Part shown: one piece after another, positions 1 through 8,251 of the stretch
Numbering within the stretch: position 1 is the stretch's first letter
Layout of the letters: every line of letters starts with the position of its first letter
Origin: JAPLUA01 sp964625855
Lineage (GTDB): Bacteria > Verrucomicrobiota > Verrucomicrobiia > Limisphaerales > UBA8199
Reading direction: 5' to 3'
Length of the DNA stretch: 64,000 nt
NCBI GenBank assembly: GCA_964625855.1
Contig: CAZVFC010000012.1
Location: 62,001 to 126,000 of the forward strand
The notes under the pieces: generated by a model
The model's database searches: none
The model's input: only the letters and a program-made list of their open reading frames with translations
What the model was told of the DNA's origin: nothing
Position numbers and translations under genes: made by a program

Positions 1-642
1 TGCGCTAAGTTTACAGCAGGACTTCTGAGTTTGCACCTGCGAACTTGCGGGCCGATGGCCGCTAGTGGAGCGGCGGTCAAGAATCGGCAACTGGCCATTA
101 GCTATTGGCCATTCCTCTTTCCCATGTGTCCCTTTCGTCCCTCCGTGTGCATTCGCCAACCTCCTGTTTTGAATCACTTACAAGACAGGTGTTCTCCTTC
201 ACCACGTTCATGCCCTTCCTCCCTGGCTGCTCCGCCAGGGTAAGCTTTGGCGCGTAGTCTTGCGATTGTCTCTCTTGCCACCTTCTGCGGTTTAATGGCG
301 TTGCGTTGGCGTGGGTATGAGGGAGAGCCGGTGTGGTTCCCATGTGGGCCGGCCAACATGGGAACCACACCGGGATGACACCGGGGCGACACCTGCGCGA
401 GACCGTGGCCGTGCCGGGCCGCAGCCCGGGCAGCTCGGTAGAAGCACCGGATCGCTTTCCAGGGGCTTGCGCCGCCCGAGGCGTCCGTTATCATGGCGGG
501 GTGAAACATCGTCTCGTTTTGAGACACTTGGGGCGGGTAACCGAGCATGTCTGTGCTTCATCCGTTCCTGGAGGTCCCTGCCCCTTGGATACTGGGAGAA
601 CGACTGGCAAGCCAGGGTGACGATGGGGTCCAACACCGAAAC
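1..642. other. Leading intergenic stretch without a convincing gene
   Basis: I see no reading frame here with a recognisable domain or convincing codon pattern. The frames that stay open overlap one another on both strands, as expected in G+C-rich DNA. The only clear structure is the near-perfect 46-bp palindrome at 328-373. The left edge may hold the end or upstream region of a gene outside the window. Confidence 0.6.
328..373. repeat. Near-perfect 46-bp palindrome
   Basis: The 18-nt arm at 328-345 (ccggtgtggttcccatgt) is the exact reverse complement of 356-373. The 10-nt centre contains ggccggcc, so almost the whole 46 bp is self-complementary, with one mismatched pair (346/355). It lies about 270 bp upstream of the small gene at 643. 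It could form a long hairpin or cruciform, or be a dispersed palindromic repeat unit. There is no T-run, so it is not an obvious terminator. Confidence 0.85.
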
Positions 643-1089
643 ATGAGCACATCAGCAGCTAAGAGGGCTGAACGGAGAAGGAGAGCGCTAGCGCCGGGCA
701 TCGTGCCAGGAGGCTGGTGCAGCCGTTGCCCCCTGTGCGGGTCCGCGGGCGAATGCTTTGATCCTGCGGTCAAAAGCGGCCGCTGCGGCGACTGGGTGTG
801 GCGCGTGCAGAACGGCCAACAATGGCGGCGACGTTGGGTCAAACCCTACGATCCCAAGACCGCGAAGCAACTGGCCTGGCGGGCGCACCTGGCAGCCGCG
901 TCCAAGGCCTTTAGCGAGTTGCTGACCGAGGAACAGCAGGCTGCCTGCATTGCCGCGGGGGCCAAGCGGCGGACCCGGCCGCGGTTGGGCCAGTCAGGTC
1001 CGCAGACGGGACAGCAATATTGGGTGGGCAAGGAGTGCTCGGAGAAACCGCCTGCCCCCGCCTCGCAGGCCCGGAAGCCGAAATCGTGA
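643..1089 (+). CDS. Small Cys-motif hypothetical protein
   Basis: This 148-residue protein begins MSTSAAKRAERRRRALA; an upstream in-frame start at 547 would add 32 residues with no coding character. It has a basic N-terminus, a cluster of cysteines (CSRCPLCGSAGEC, then a further Cys near GRCGDW) and a motif PYDPKTAKQLAWR followed by RPRLGQSGPQTGQQYWV. From memory, the PYDPKT...TGQQ(Y/F) pattern recurs in uncharacterised small proteins that are often multicopy in this bacterial group. The function is unknown. The Cys cluster suggests a small zinc-binding or DNA-associated protein, but this is inference only. Confidence 0.6.
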   Translation: MSTSAAKRAERRRRALAPGIVPGGWCSRCPLCGSAGECFDPAVKSGRCGDWVWRVQNGQQWRRRWVKPYDPKTAKQLAWRAHLAAASKAFSELLTEEQQAACIAAGAKRRTRPRLGQSGPQTGQQYWVGKECSEKPPAPASQARKPKS

Positions 1090-1106
1090 GCCGGGCCAAT
1101 CCCAGA

Positions 1107-1178
1107 GGTAAGCCAACGGTAGGGTGAGTCGGCCTACGGCCGGCTTACCGCCAACCAACCGCTCACTCTCGGCTTACC
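1107..1178. repeat. Short inverted and direct repeats downstream of the small gene
   Basis: The 8-mer ggtaagcc at 1107-1114 is mirrored by ggcttacc at 1142-1149 and again at 1171-1178, with a small palindrome ggcc-tac-ggcc in between. The arrangement looks like a degenerate palindromic intergenic repeat. It could also act as a stem-loop terminator for the gene ending at 1089, but no T-run follows. Confidence 0.4.
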
Positions 1179-1241
1179 GATGGGAGGTCTGGCGAGGACT
1201 CGGGAACTGTCTTTCAGGCCGCAGGCGTCAGGGGCGCCCCT

Positions 1242-1533
1242 TTAGAGCCGCTCGCGCCAATAACCGGGACGCCGCTTCAGGTGCATCACCGCGACAATCC
1301 AAACGCAGTCGGGCTTATCCAGAAAGATAACGGCGTAAGGAAAATCCTGGCTGAAATGTCTGCGTGCAGGGGGGATCAAATTTGCGGAAACGCTCGGGGT
1401 GGGCGCAAACGTCACAAAACAACCGCTCCATCTCGCGGTAGAAGCGCACGCCCAGCTCAGGTGAAATCTCGGAATAATAACGAACCGCGCCGGCAAATTC
1501 CTCGTCCGCTTCAGGGTGAAGCGAATAATTCAC
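1242..1533 (-). pseudogene. ParE/RelE-type toxin, frameshifted
   Basis: The first 56 or so codons (from GTG at 1533) read as a typical ParE-family toxin N-terminus: HPEADEEFAGAVRYYSEIS, then a long helix and PERFRKFDPP. The expected C-terminal half, HFSQDFPYAVIFLDKPD and IVAVMHLKRRPGYWRERL, lies in another frame and ends at 1242. The switch falls in a run of six Gs at 1369-1374 (Cs on the coding strand). A one-base indel in a homopolymer means either a genuine inactivating mutation or a sequencing error. Once the frame is corrected, the length (about 96 aa) and end are normal for the family. The start overlaps the stop of the upstream antitoxin gene, the usual translational coupling for these modules. 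Confidence 0.8.
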
Positions 1534-1763
1534 AAGTCGGCGATCTTGCGCGCGCGCGCCAGCGATTCTTCCAGCGGAACGCCTTTAACGTTCCCGGATT
1601 CAATTTCCACAATGCGCCGATCCGCTTCAGCTTTCCACGATTGAGCAACGGATGGCTCAATGCCGCCGTGCCGCGCGGCCAGAATGCGGTCAATCAGTTC
1701 CGCAACGACTTCGCCCGGCATCTCGCGGGTTTCTTCGACGATCTGCTCAATGGAAACCGGCAT
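1530..1763 (-). CDS. Addiction-module antitoxin (ParE partner)
   Basis: This 77-residue acidic, helical protein begins MPVSIEQIVEETREMPGEVV and contains ELIDRILAARHGG and a C-terminal EIESGNVKGVPLEESLARAR. The C-terminal segment matches the 'putative addiction module component' family (TIGR02574-like), whose members sit directly upstream of ParE/RelE toxins. Its stop overlaps the GTG start of the frameshifted toxin at 1533. If the toxin really is dead, this antitoxin is an orphan, or it may neutralise related toxins elsewhere in the genome. Confidence 0.8.
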   Translation of the reverse strand: MPVSIEQIVEETREMPGEVVAELIDRILAARHGGIEPSVAQSWKAEADRRIVEIESGNVKGVPLEESLARARKIADL

Positions 1764-1873
1764 GATTCAAGTCTGGCTCAGGCGATGAGTTTTGACAAGG
1801 GCGTACGGGCAATGCCTCAAGAATTTCGCAGAACTCACTTGCGCAAGGCCCGGCAGCACGCAAGCTTTGGCCA

Positions 1874-2410
1874 ATGCCGCTTGACCACGCACCGCCCCCA
1901 CCCAATAGCTATGTTGGCGGGCCGGGACCGTGGCGCGGGCTGGCAGTGATTGGGGGATTGAGCTTTCTCGTTTGGGCCTTGGCAAGCCGGGTGGAAACCG
2001 GGGCGGATGCGATGGTCCAGCAACTGGGCCGTCTTGAGGTGACGGCGCGGCTTGTCGAGAGGCCGGACCAGTTTCCCCAGCTTGGAGCCTATCGCTACAC
2101 CTACGTGCTGAAGTACAAAGTCATCAGCGTCCACCGGCAGGACAGTGCAGGCAAGTATCCGCTCAAAGCCGGAGACGAGATCTTCGTCGGCCATTATAAG
2201 CCCTGGCTGCCGCGGTCGCAGATCAAGGATGCCGACTGGGGCGACAGTCCGCTTGGGGGCACGCTGGACCAATTCGTGGCGGGGGAAGTCCACCGCCTGG
2301 CGCTGGATTACGAGCTGCAGAACCTGGCCCCCAGCGGGGCGCTGGACTACTGCTTCCCGCCAGCCACGAACCGGTTCTTCGCCGTCTGGGCGAACCGGAC
2401 GACGTATTGA
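1874..2410 (+). CDS. Membrane-anchored hypothetical protein of the AlgI/AlgJ cluster
   Basis: The 178-residue product has one N-terminal membrane segment (GLAVIGGLSFLVWALASRV, about residues 23-41) followed by a soluble region presumably outside the cytoplasm. It includes VTARLVERPDQFPQLGAYRY, KVISVHRQDSAGKY and GDEIFVGHYKPWLPR. From memory, proteins of this kind frequently precede AlgI/AlgJ O-acetylation genes in Verrucomicrobiota and Planctomycetota, and the next two genes fit that. No catalytic motif is recognisable. A role as an accessory or assembly factor for polysaccharide O-acetylation is inferred from position only. The start at 1874 is the first in-frame ATG, and no strong ribosome-binding site distinguishes it. 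Confidence 0.65.
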   Translation: MPLDHAPPPPNSYVGGPGPWRGLAVIGGLSFLVWALASRVETGADAMVQQLGRLEVTARLVERPDQFPQLGAYRYTYVLKYKVISVHRQDSAGKYPLKAGDEIFVGHYKPWLPRSQIKDADWGDSPLGGTLDQFVAGEVHRLALDYELQNLAPSGALDYCFPPATNRFFAVWANRTTY

Positions 2411-2449
2411 ACTGGACACTCCATGCTTCGCCCAATCCGCCCAGGTGAT

Positions 2450-2518
2450 GTAGCCGCCGACGTCAGTCGGCGCATTCATTGCATCCCGAAGATGGCGCCG
2501 ACTGACGTCGGCGGCTAC
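2450..2518. repeat. Palindromic repeat: 24-nt perfect inverted repeat with 21-nt loop
   Basis: The left arm 2450-2473 and right arm 2495-2518 are perfect reverse complements; the core reads gccgccgacgtcagtcggcg. The 21-nt loop is unrelated to the arms. The element sits in the 141-bp gap between the small anchored protein and algI, co-directional on both sides. The layout (long G+C-rich arms, 20-30 nt loop) is the same as that of the element inside the next-but-one gene at 4541-4621, though the sequences differ. I infer that both are dispersed palindromic elements of one structural class. Confidence 0.9.
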
Positions 2519-2551
2519 TCAGGTGGGAAGAATCCGCTCTGACCAGCAGGC

Positions 2552-4027
2552 ATGGTCTTCACCACCCACATTTTCGTCTTCTACTTCCTGCCGGTGTTCC
2601 TGCTGGTGTACTTCAACCTGCCTTACCGCTGGCGCAACCTCTGGCTTACCGCGGCGAGCTACATCTTCTACGGCTGGTGGCAGCCGTGGTTCGTCTGCCT
2701 GATGATGTTCACGACGGTGATGGATTTCATCTGGGGCAAAGTGATCACCCGGCCCGGCGCCACGCCGGCCCAGCGGAAACTCGCCGTTGCGGCCTGCGTC
2801 GTCACCAACCTGAGCTTCCTTGGCTTCTTCAAGTACTACATGTTCTCGGCGGAGACGCTGAACCAGCTCCTCGCGGTCGTCGGCGCTGAGCCGTTCCGGG
2901 TGCTGCGGGTCGTGCTGCCCATCGGCATCTCCTTCTACACCTTCCACTCGCTGACTTACATTATTGACCTTTATCGCAGCCACGCAACGCCGGCCAAGTC
3001 CTTCACCGATTACTCGGCGTTCGTAGCCCTGTTTCCCGACCTGGTGGCCGGACCGATCATCCGCTACAAGACGCTGGCCGCACAACTGGCCTTCCGCGAG
3101 CATACCCTCCGGCGCTTCGCCTCGGGCACCGCGATCTTCATTCTCGGCTTCGCCAAGAAGATCCTCCTGGCGAACCCGTGCGGGCACGTCGCGGATGCCG
3201 TGTTCAACGCCGCGAACCCGTGCGCCCTCGACGCGTGGGTGGGCGTGCTGGCGTATGCGTTCCAAATCTACTTCGACTTCTGCGGCTACTCCGACATGGC
3301 GGTGGGCCTCGGGCGGATGCTGGGCTTCGAGTTCCTGAAGAACTTTGATGCGCCCTACCTGGCCGAGAGCATCACCGACCTGTGGCGCCGGTGGCACATC
3401 TCGCTGTCGAGCGTGTTGCGGGACTACCTGTATTTTCCGCTCGGCGGCAATCGGCTTGGGCCAACGCGCACCTACGTGAACCTCGCGGTGGTCATGCTTC
3501 TCGGCGGCTTGTGGCACGGCGCGAAATGGAGTTTCGTCGTGTGGGGCGCCTACCACGGCCTGCTGCTTGCGTTCGAGCGGTGGCGGGGCGCGCAGCGACA
3601 GAGCGCGGCTGAGAGTAGGGCCGCCACGGCGGTGGAGGCGAGTTCCCGCGGGTCGGAGAGTGTCAGTTTGTACCGCGGACTGCCACGCGGCCTGCGCATC
3701 GCCTTGACGTTCCTGCTGGTGCTGTTCTCGTGGGTGCTGTTCCGGGCGGAGAACCTCACCGCCGCCGGGCGCTACCTGGGTGCGATGTTCGGCCTCTCAC
3801 CCACCACTGGCGCCTCGGCTTTGCTGGCCGCGGACATCTATGCGCCACTTTACCTGGTGGTGCTGGCGGTCTGCGCCCTGCTGGTTTTCCAGCGCACGCA
3901 GGCCCACGAATGGTCCTTGAAAGGCCAGACCTGGCCTCGGGTGGCGTTGCTGATGCCGCTGTTCGTGTTCGCGCTGCTGGTGATGTTCTCGCAGGCCTTC
4001 AACCCGTTCCTCTACTTCCAATTCTGA
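2552..4027 (+). CDS. algI: MBOAT-family O-acyltransferase (AlgI-like)
   Basis: This multi-pass inner-membrane protein of 491 aa resembles alginate O-acetyltransferase AlgI, which moves acyl groups across the membrane for polysaccharide acetylation. The membrane-bound O-acyltransferase signatures are clear: LPIGISFYTFHSLTYIID, DLVAGPIIRYK, WRRWHISLSSVLRDYLYFPLGG (His282) and LLGGLWHGAKWSFVVWG (His322, the conserved MBOAT histidine). The length is normal for the family. It begins VFTTHIFVFYFLPVFLL. The next gene, only 6 bp downstream, encodes an AlgJ/AlgX-like SGNH protein, so the pair forms a standard two-step O-acetylation module. The substrate polysaccharide is unknown; nothing here indicates alginate synthesis itself. 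Confidence 0.93.
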   Translation: MVFTTHIFVFYFLPVFLLVYFNLPYRWRNLWLTAASYIFYGWWQPWFVCLMMFTTVMDFIWGKVITRPGATPAQRKLAVAACVVTNLSFLGFFKYYMFSAETLNQLLAVVGAEPFRVLRVVLPIGISFYTFHSLTYIIDLYRSHATPAKSFTDYSAFVALFPDLVAGPIIRYKTLAAQLAFREHTLRRFASGTAIFILGFAKKILLANPCGHVADAVFNAANPCALDAWVGVLAYAFQIYFDFCGYSDMAVGLGRMLGFEFLKNFDAPYLAESITDLWRRWHISLSSVLRDYLYFPLGGNRLGPTRTYVNLAVVMLLGGLWHGAKWSFVVWGAYHGLLLAFERWRGAQRQSAAESRAATAVEASSRGSESVSLYRGLPRGLRIALTFLLVLFSWVLFRAENLTAAGRYLGAMFGLSPTTGASALLAADIYAPLYLVVLAVCALLVFQRTQAHEWSLKGQTWPRVALLMPLFVFALLVMFSQAFNPFLYFQF

Positions 4028-4033
4028 CCCGCC

Positions 4034-5407
4034 ATGCCGAACCCCACCCGCAAGAGCGAGCTAGTCCTGGTGCTGAGCTTCCTGGCTGTAATAGCCGGTG
4101 TGCCGATCACCCAGACCTGCCTCGAACTCGCGAGGGGGGAACGGGTGCAAGCCACGGATGTGTTCCGCTACGAGCCGACCGCCAGGAACCTCCGCCAGTT
4201 CGAGCACACGCTGGAGGAGAAGTCGTGGTTCCAACAGCACCTTCGGCCCCTGATGCAGCGGTTCCTCTTTGTGACACTGCGCGACACCGGCGCCAAAGGC
4301 ATCCTCGGGCGCGACCACTGGCTCTTCTACCGGCCGGATCTGCGTTACCTCGTCGAGCCCGACCGCCCGGAGACCGGCGCGACTGACTCCAAGTGGGTTC
4401 AGCCGCCCAGCGATTGCACCGAGCGCGGGAGTGTCGAGAAGGCTATCATCCGGTTCCGCGACCAACTCAAGGAACGCGGCATCACACTGGTCGTGATGCC
4501 TGTTCCCGGGAAGCCGAGCGTTTATCCCGACCAGGTCACCCGGCGCGCGGACTTGAGTCCGCAGCAACTTCCATCGGCCGGCAGCTTTCGGAGGTCGCTG
4601 CGGACTCAAGTCCGCGCGCCGGGCCAAGAGCGGCAATTCAAATCGCCCACGCTGGACTTGCTGGACCGCCTCCAGCGCCAAGGCGTGGCCACGGTGGACT
4701 TGTTCGCCGCATTCCAGGCGGTGCGCCAAGGCGGCGGGCCAGAGAACGGCGGCCCGCTTTACCTGGCGCGAGACACGCACTGGACGCCGCTGGGAGCCCA
4801 GATTGCCGCGCAAGCCGTGGCGGCCAAACTGAGTGAACTCAACCTCGATCCCCCCACTGCGAAGGAATTCCGCACACAGCGCATCACCGTTACGCGTTGG
4901 GGCGACATCCTCGACATGATGCAGATCCCCGGTCTGCGTAGCGCATTTGCGCCCGAGGCCGTTGAATGCCTCCAGGTATCCGATCCCGCCCTCGGTCCAC
5001 TCGTGCCCGCCGCCTCGGCCCGGCCCGGCACCTATGCCTACCCCGGCCAGCAGGCAACCGTGCTCGTCCTCGGCGACAGCTTCTGCCGGATTTACCAATA
5101 CGCTGAGCCGCGATCATTGGGCGAGATGCCGGCTGGGGCGGCAGCCGATCGCGCAGGGGAATCGGGACCCAGACGCCTGCTCCCCGGTTCAGCCGGCTTC
5201 ATCTCCCATCTGGCCTTCGCGCTACGGTCGCCGGTGGACGCGATCGTGAGCGACGGCGGCGCAGCGACGGATGTCCGGCGCAAGCTCAGCACCGATCCCG
5301 AACTCCTCGAAGGCAAACGCGTCGTGGTCTGGGAGTTCGTCGAGCGCGACATAGCTCTGGGCGCTCAAGGCTGGGAGGAGGTATCCCTGCCGAGGAAATT
5401 GCAGTGA
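4034..5407 (+). CDS. AlgJ/AlgX-like SGNH O-acetyltransferase component
   Basis: This 457-residue protein has an N-terminal signal-anchor (LVLVLSFLAVIAGVPITQT) and an AlgX/AlgJ SGNH-hydrolase fold. The landmarks are GRDHWLFYRPDLRY, the catalytic Asp-x-His (D247, H249 in LARDTHWTPLGAQ) and the nucleophile motif VLVLGDSFCR (Ser349). It should act in the periplasm, transferring acetyl groups supplied through AlgI to a polysaccharide. The start at 4034 lies 6 bp after algI. Residues 170-196 are encoded entirely by an 81-bp palindromic repeat inserted in frame. They fall between VYPDQVT and GQERQFKSPTLDLL, so the frame is preserved but a 27-residue foreign loop is added. Whether the enzyme tolerates it is unknown. 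Confidence 0.88.
   Translation: MPNPTRKSELVLVLSFLAVIAGVPITQTCLELARGERVQATDVFRYEPTARNLRQFEHTLEEKSWFQQHLRPLMQRFLFVTLRDTGAKGILGRDHWLFYRPDLRYLVEPDRPETGATDSKWVQPPSDCTERGSVEKAIIRFRDQLKERGITLVVMPVPGKPSVYPDQVTRRADLSPQQLPSAGSFRRSLRTQVRAPGQERQFKSPTLDLLDRLQRQGVATVDLFAAFQAVRQGGGPENGGPLYLARDTHWTPLGAQIAAQAVAAKLSELNLDPPTAKEFRTQRITVTRWGDILDMMQIPGLRSAFAPEAVECLQVSDPALGPLVPAASARPGTYAYPGQQATVLVLGDSFCRIYQYAEPRSLGEMPAGAAADRAGESGPRRLLPGSAGFISHLAFALRSPVDAIVSDGGAATDVRRKLSTDPELLEGKRVVVWEFVERDIALGAQGWEEVSLPRKLQ
4541..4621. repeat. Palindromic element inserted in frame within a coding sequence
   Basis: The arm 4541-4565 is the perfect reverse complement of 4597-4621 (25 nt each; core gcggacttgagtccgc), with a 31-nt loop. 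The element is 81 bp, exactly 27 codons, begins on a codon boundary of the AlgJ-like gene and contains no stop in that frame. The core is itself a near-palindrome (ggact-tga-gtcc). This looks like a mobile REP-like unit that landed in, and was kept by, a coding region. Confidence 0.92.
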
Positions 5408-5652
5408 AATGTTGGACGGACTGTTCTCACCTGCTCAAGGCTGAGCTCGCGGCGAGACAGCCACCGCGTCACCCTCTTGGCTGATCCCCTGCAATGCCGC
5501 GTGCTTGTCGAACCCGATGGAATTCCGAGCGTTGGGCCAGCGTATGTGTGGCAGAGGAGTTCGATCCGCCGGCCGTTTAAGACTCTTGAGTCCCTGGCGG
5601 TTTTGCGCCATAACAGTTGCGGCAACTGCCCTTGAAAACCAAAGAAACGATT

Positions 5653-8241
5653 ATGGCCAAGAAAACCAACCAGGACTCATTCATGCCCCGCCGCAAGTTC
5701 CTCAAGCTCTCCGCCGCGACCGTAGGGGGGGTCGGCAGCCTGGGAGCAGTGTCAGCGGTGGAATCGCCGCACGCTCTCAGTTCGCGCAGTCCCGAGAGCC
5801 GGACCACGCGCGCAACTCGTCTGCGGGGCCGGCGCGCCTACAACAGGGTTTATGCGGGCGAATACCTGAACCAGGTGGCGTTTCCGATGGGCGGCATCGG
5901 GGCGGGCATGATCTGCCTGGAGGGCACGGGTGCGCTCTCGCATGTCTCTTTACGCAACCGGCCCGACATGTTCAACGAGCCATGCGTCTTCGCCGCCATC
6001 TCGGTCAAGGGCAAGCGCTCCGTGGCGCGCGTGTTGGAAGGACCGGTGCCGGCCCGCAAACTCTATGGGCCGCGCGGCGCCGGCAACGGCTCCGGCGGCA
6101 CCACCTACGGTTTGCCGCGCTTTGCCGATGCCACCTTCGAGACCCGCTTTCCGTTCGGCGTAGTCACTCTGGCTGACCCGCAGCTTCCGCTCGGGGTGGA
6201 GATCACCGGCTGGAGCCCCTTCGAGCCCGGCGACGCGGACAATTCCAGCCTGCCAGTCGCCGCCCTGGAATACCGGTTTACCAACCGGACCAAGGCTCCG
6301 GTCGAAGCCGTGTTCTCGTTCAACGCTAGGAACTTCATGGCCATCCGAGGCAATCCCGACGCCGTGCGGCCGGTCGCGGGCGGCTTCATCCTTTGGGGCG
6401 GCGGATCGAAGGACAATCCCTGGGATGAAGCAGCCTTCTCGGCCACGGTCTCCGACCCCGGCGTGAAGGTCAACCATGCCTGGTTCCGGGGCGGTTGGTG
6501 GGATGCGTTGACGCTGGCCTGGAAGGACGTGGCTGACGCCGCGTGTTTCGACCGCACACCGCTCACGGAAGGCGCACCCAGCCCGGGCGGGACGTTGTTC
6601 GTTCCCTTCCAACTTGGGGCCGGCGAATCGAAGACCATAGCCGTGCGGCTGGCATGGTATGTCGGGCGGACCAACCTGCGCTTCGGCAAGGACCCGGCGG
6701 GACTGAAACCTGAGCCGGCCCAACGCGAGAACTACCGCCCTTGGTATGCCGGACGGTTTACCGACGTTAACGGGGTAACCTTCTACTGGCGCGACCACTA
6801 CGACGAGTTGCGGCAGCGGACGCGCCGGTTCGCCGATTGCTTCTACGACTCCACCCTGCCGCCGGAGGTCATCGAGGCCGTGGCCGCCAACCTGACCATC
6901 CTGAAGTCGCCGACGGTGATGCGCCAAACCGATGGACGGCTTTGGGGTTGGGAAGGCTGCAGTGATAACAACGGTTGCTGCGCCGGGTCCTGCACGCATG
7001 TCTGGAACTACGCCCAAGCCGTGCCTCACCTTTTCCCCGCTCTGGAGCGCACCTTGCGCGAAACCGAGTTCGGGCTGTCGCAAGACGACGCCGGGCACCA
7101 GACCTTTCGCAGCGCCTTGCCAATCCGCCCGGTCGCACACGACTTCCACGCCGCCTCCGACGGCCAGCTTGGGGGCATCATGAAAGTGTTCCGCGACTGG
7201 CGCATCAGCGGCGATACCGAATGGCTTCGGTCACTGTGGCCGAAGGTCAAGCGCAGCCTGGATTACTGCATCGAGACCTGGGACCCCGGCCACAAGGGCG
7301 TGCTCGAGGAACCGCATCACAACACCTACGACATCGAGTTCTGGGGCCCCGACGGCATGTGCACCAGCTTCTACCTGGGCGCGTTGCAGGCCGCGGTGAT
7401 CATGGGCAAGGCCCTTGGGGACGAGGTCCCGCTCTACTCCGAGCTGCTGGCCAATGGCCTCCGCAAAACGGAATCCGAGCTGTTCGACGGCGAGTATTTC
7501 ATCCAGCGCATCGAGTGGAAGAACCTGCGCGCCAAGAGCCCGGTGGAGACCAAGAGCATGGTGGGCAGCTACTCCCCGGAGGCAGTGGCCATCCTTGAGA
7601 AGGAAGGGCCCAAATATCAGTACGGCACCGGCTGCCTGGCCGATGGCGTACTCGGCTCATGGCTGGCGTTGGTCTGCGGCGTTGGCCAGGTCCTGCCCGC
7701 GCCGAAAGTCGCCAGCCACTTGCGCGCTGTTCACAAGTACAATCTCAAGCATGACTTGTCCGACTTCGCAAATCCCCAGCGCCCGACTTACGCCTGCGGC
7801 GCGGAGGGCGGCCTGGTCCTTTGCACCTGGCCCAAGGGGGGAGAACTGTCGCTGCCGTTCGTTTACTCCAATGAGGTGTGGACGGGCATCGAATACCAGG
7901 TGGCTGCCCACCTGATGCGGATGGGCATGCCCCGCGAGGGCCTCGAGGTCGTGCGCGTTTGCCGCGACCGCTACGACGGCCGTGTGCGCAACCCCTTCAA
8001 CGAATACGAATGCGGCCACTGGTATGCGCGGGCGATGTCCTCTTACGCCCTATTGTTCGGCCTGAGCGGCGCGCGTTATGACGCGGTCGAGAAGGTGCTC
8101 TACCTCCAGCCCACGGTAAAAGGTGATTTCCGCTGCTTCTTCTCGGCCGCCGGCAGCTATGGCACCGTCGGCGTCCGGAAGGGCAAACCTTTCTACGAAC
8201 CGAAGTTCGGTACGCTCGAAATCCGCGAGATCAGAACCTGA
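5653..8241 (+). CDS. Exported GH116-family glycoside hydrolase (GBA2-like)
   Basis: The protein is about 862 aa. It has a twin-arginine leader (RRKFLKLSAATVGG), then a beta-sandwich N-terminal domain and an (alpha/alpha)6 catalytic domain typical of GBA2-type glucosylceramidases and bacterial GH116 beta-glycosidases. By alignment from memory, the nucleophile is E434 (WGWEGCSDNNG) and the acid/base is D560 (HNTYDIEFWGPDG). The flanking THVWNYAQAVPHLFPALER and YECGHWYARAMSSYALL are also family hallmarks. The start at 5653 gives a proper Tat leader; an upstream in-frame start at 5617 would only lengthen it. It ends 10 bp before the stop of a convergent gene. Export suggests extracellular or periplasmic hydrolysis of beta-linked glycosides; the exact substrate is not evident. 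Confidence 0.9.
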   Translation: MAKKTNQDSFMPRRKFLKLSAATVGGVGSLGAVSAVESPHALSSRSPESRTTRATRLRGRRAYNRVYAGEYLNQVAFPMGGIGAGMICLEGTGALSHVSLRNRPDMFNEPCVFAAISVKGKRSVARVLEGPVPARKLYGPRGAGNGSGGTTYGLPRFADATFETRFPFGVVTLADPQLPLGVEITGWSPFEPGDADNSSLPVAALEYRFTNRTKAPVEAVFSFNARNFMAIRGNPDAVRPVAGGFILWGGGSKDNPWDEAAFSATVSDPGVKVNHAWFRGGWWDALTLAWKDVADAACFDRTPLTEGAPSPGGTLFVPFQLGAGESKTIAVRLAWYVGRTNLRFGKDPAGLKPEPAQRENYRPWYAGRFTDVNGVTFYWRDHYDELRQRTRRFADCFYDSTLPPEVIEAVAANLTILKSPTVMRQTDGRLWGWEGCSDNNGCCAGSCTHVWNYAQAVPHLFPALERTLRETEFGLSQDDAGHQTFRSALPIRPVAHDFHAASDGQLGGIMKVFRDWRISGDTEWLRSLWPKVKRSLDYCIETWDPGHKGVLEEPHHNTYDIEFWGPDGMCTSFYLGALQAAVIMGKALGDEVPLYSELLANGLRKTESELFDGEYFIQRIEWKNLRAKSPVETKSMVGSYSPEAVAILEKEGPKYQYGTGCLADGVLGSWLALVCGVGQVLPAPKVASHLRAVHKYNLKHDLSDFANPQRPTYACGAEGGLVLCTWPKGGELSLPFVYSNEVWTGIEYQVAAHLMRMGMPREGLEVVRVCRDRYDGRVRNPFNEYECGHWYARAMSSYALLFGLSGARYDAVEKVLYLQPTVKGDFRCFFSAAGSYGTVGVRKGKPFYEPKFGTLEIREIRT

Positions 8242-8251
8242 GAAAGGGCGC

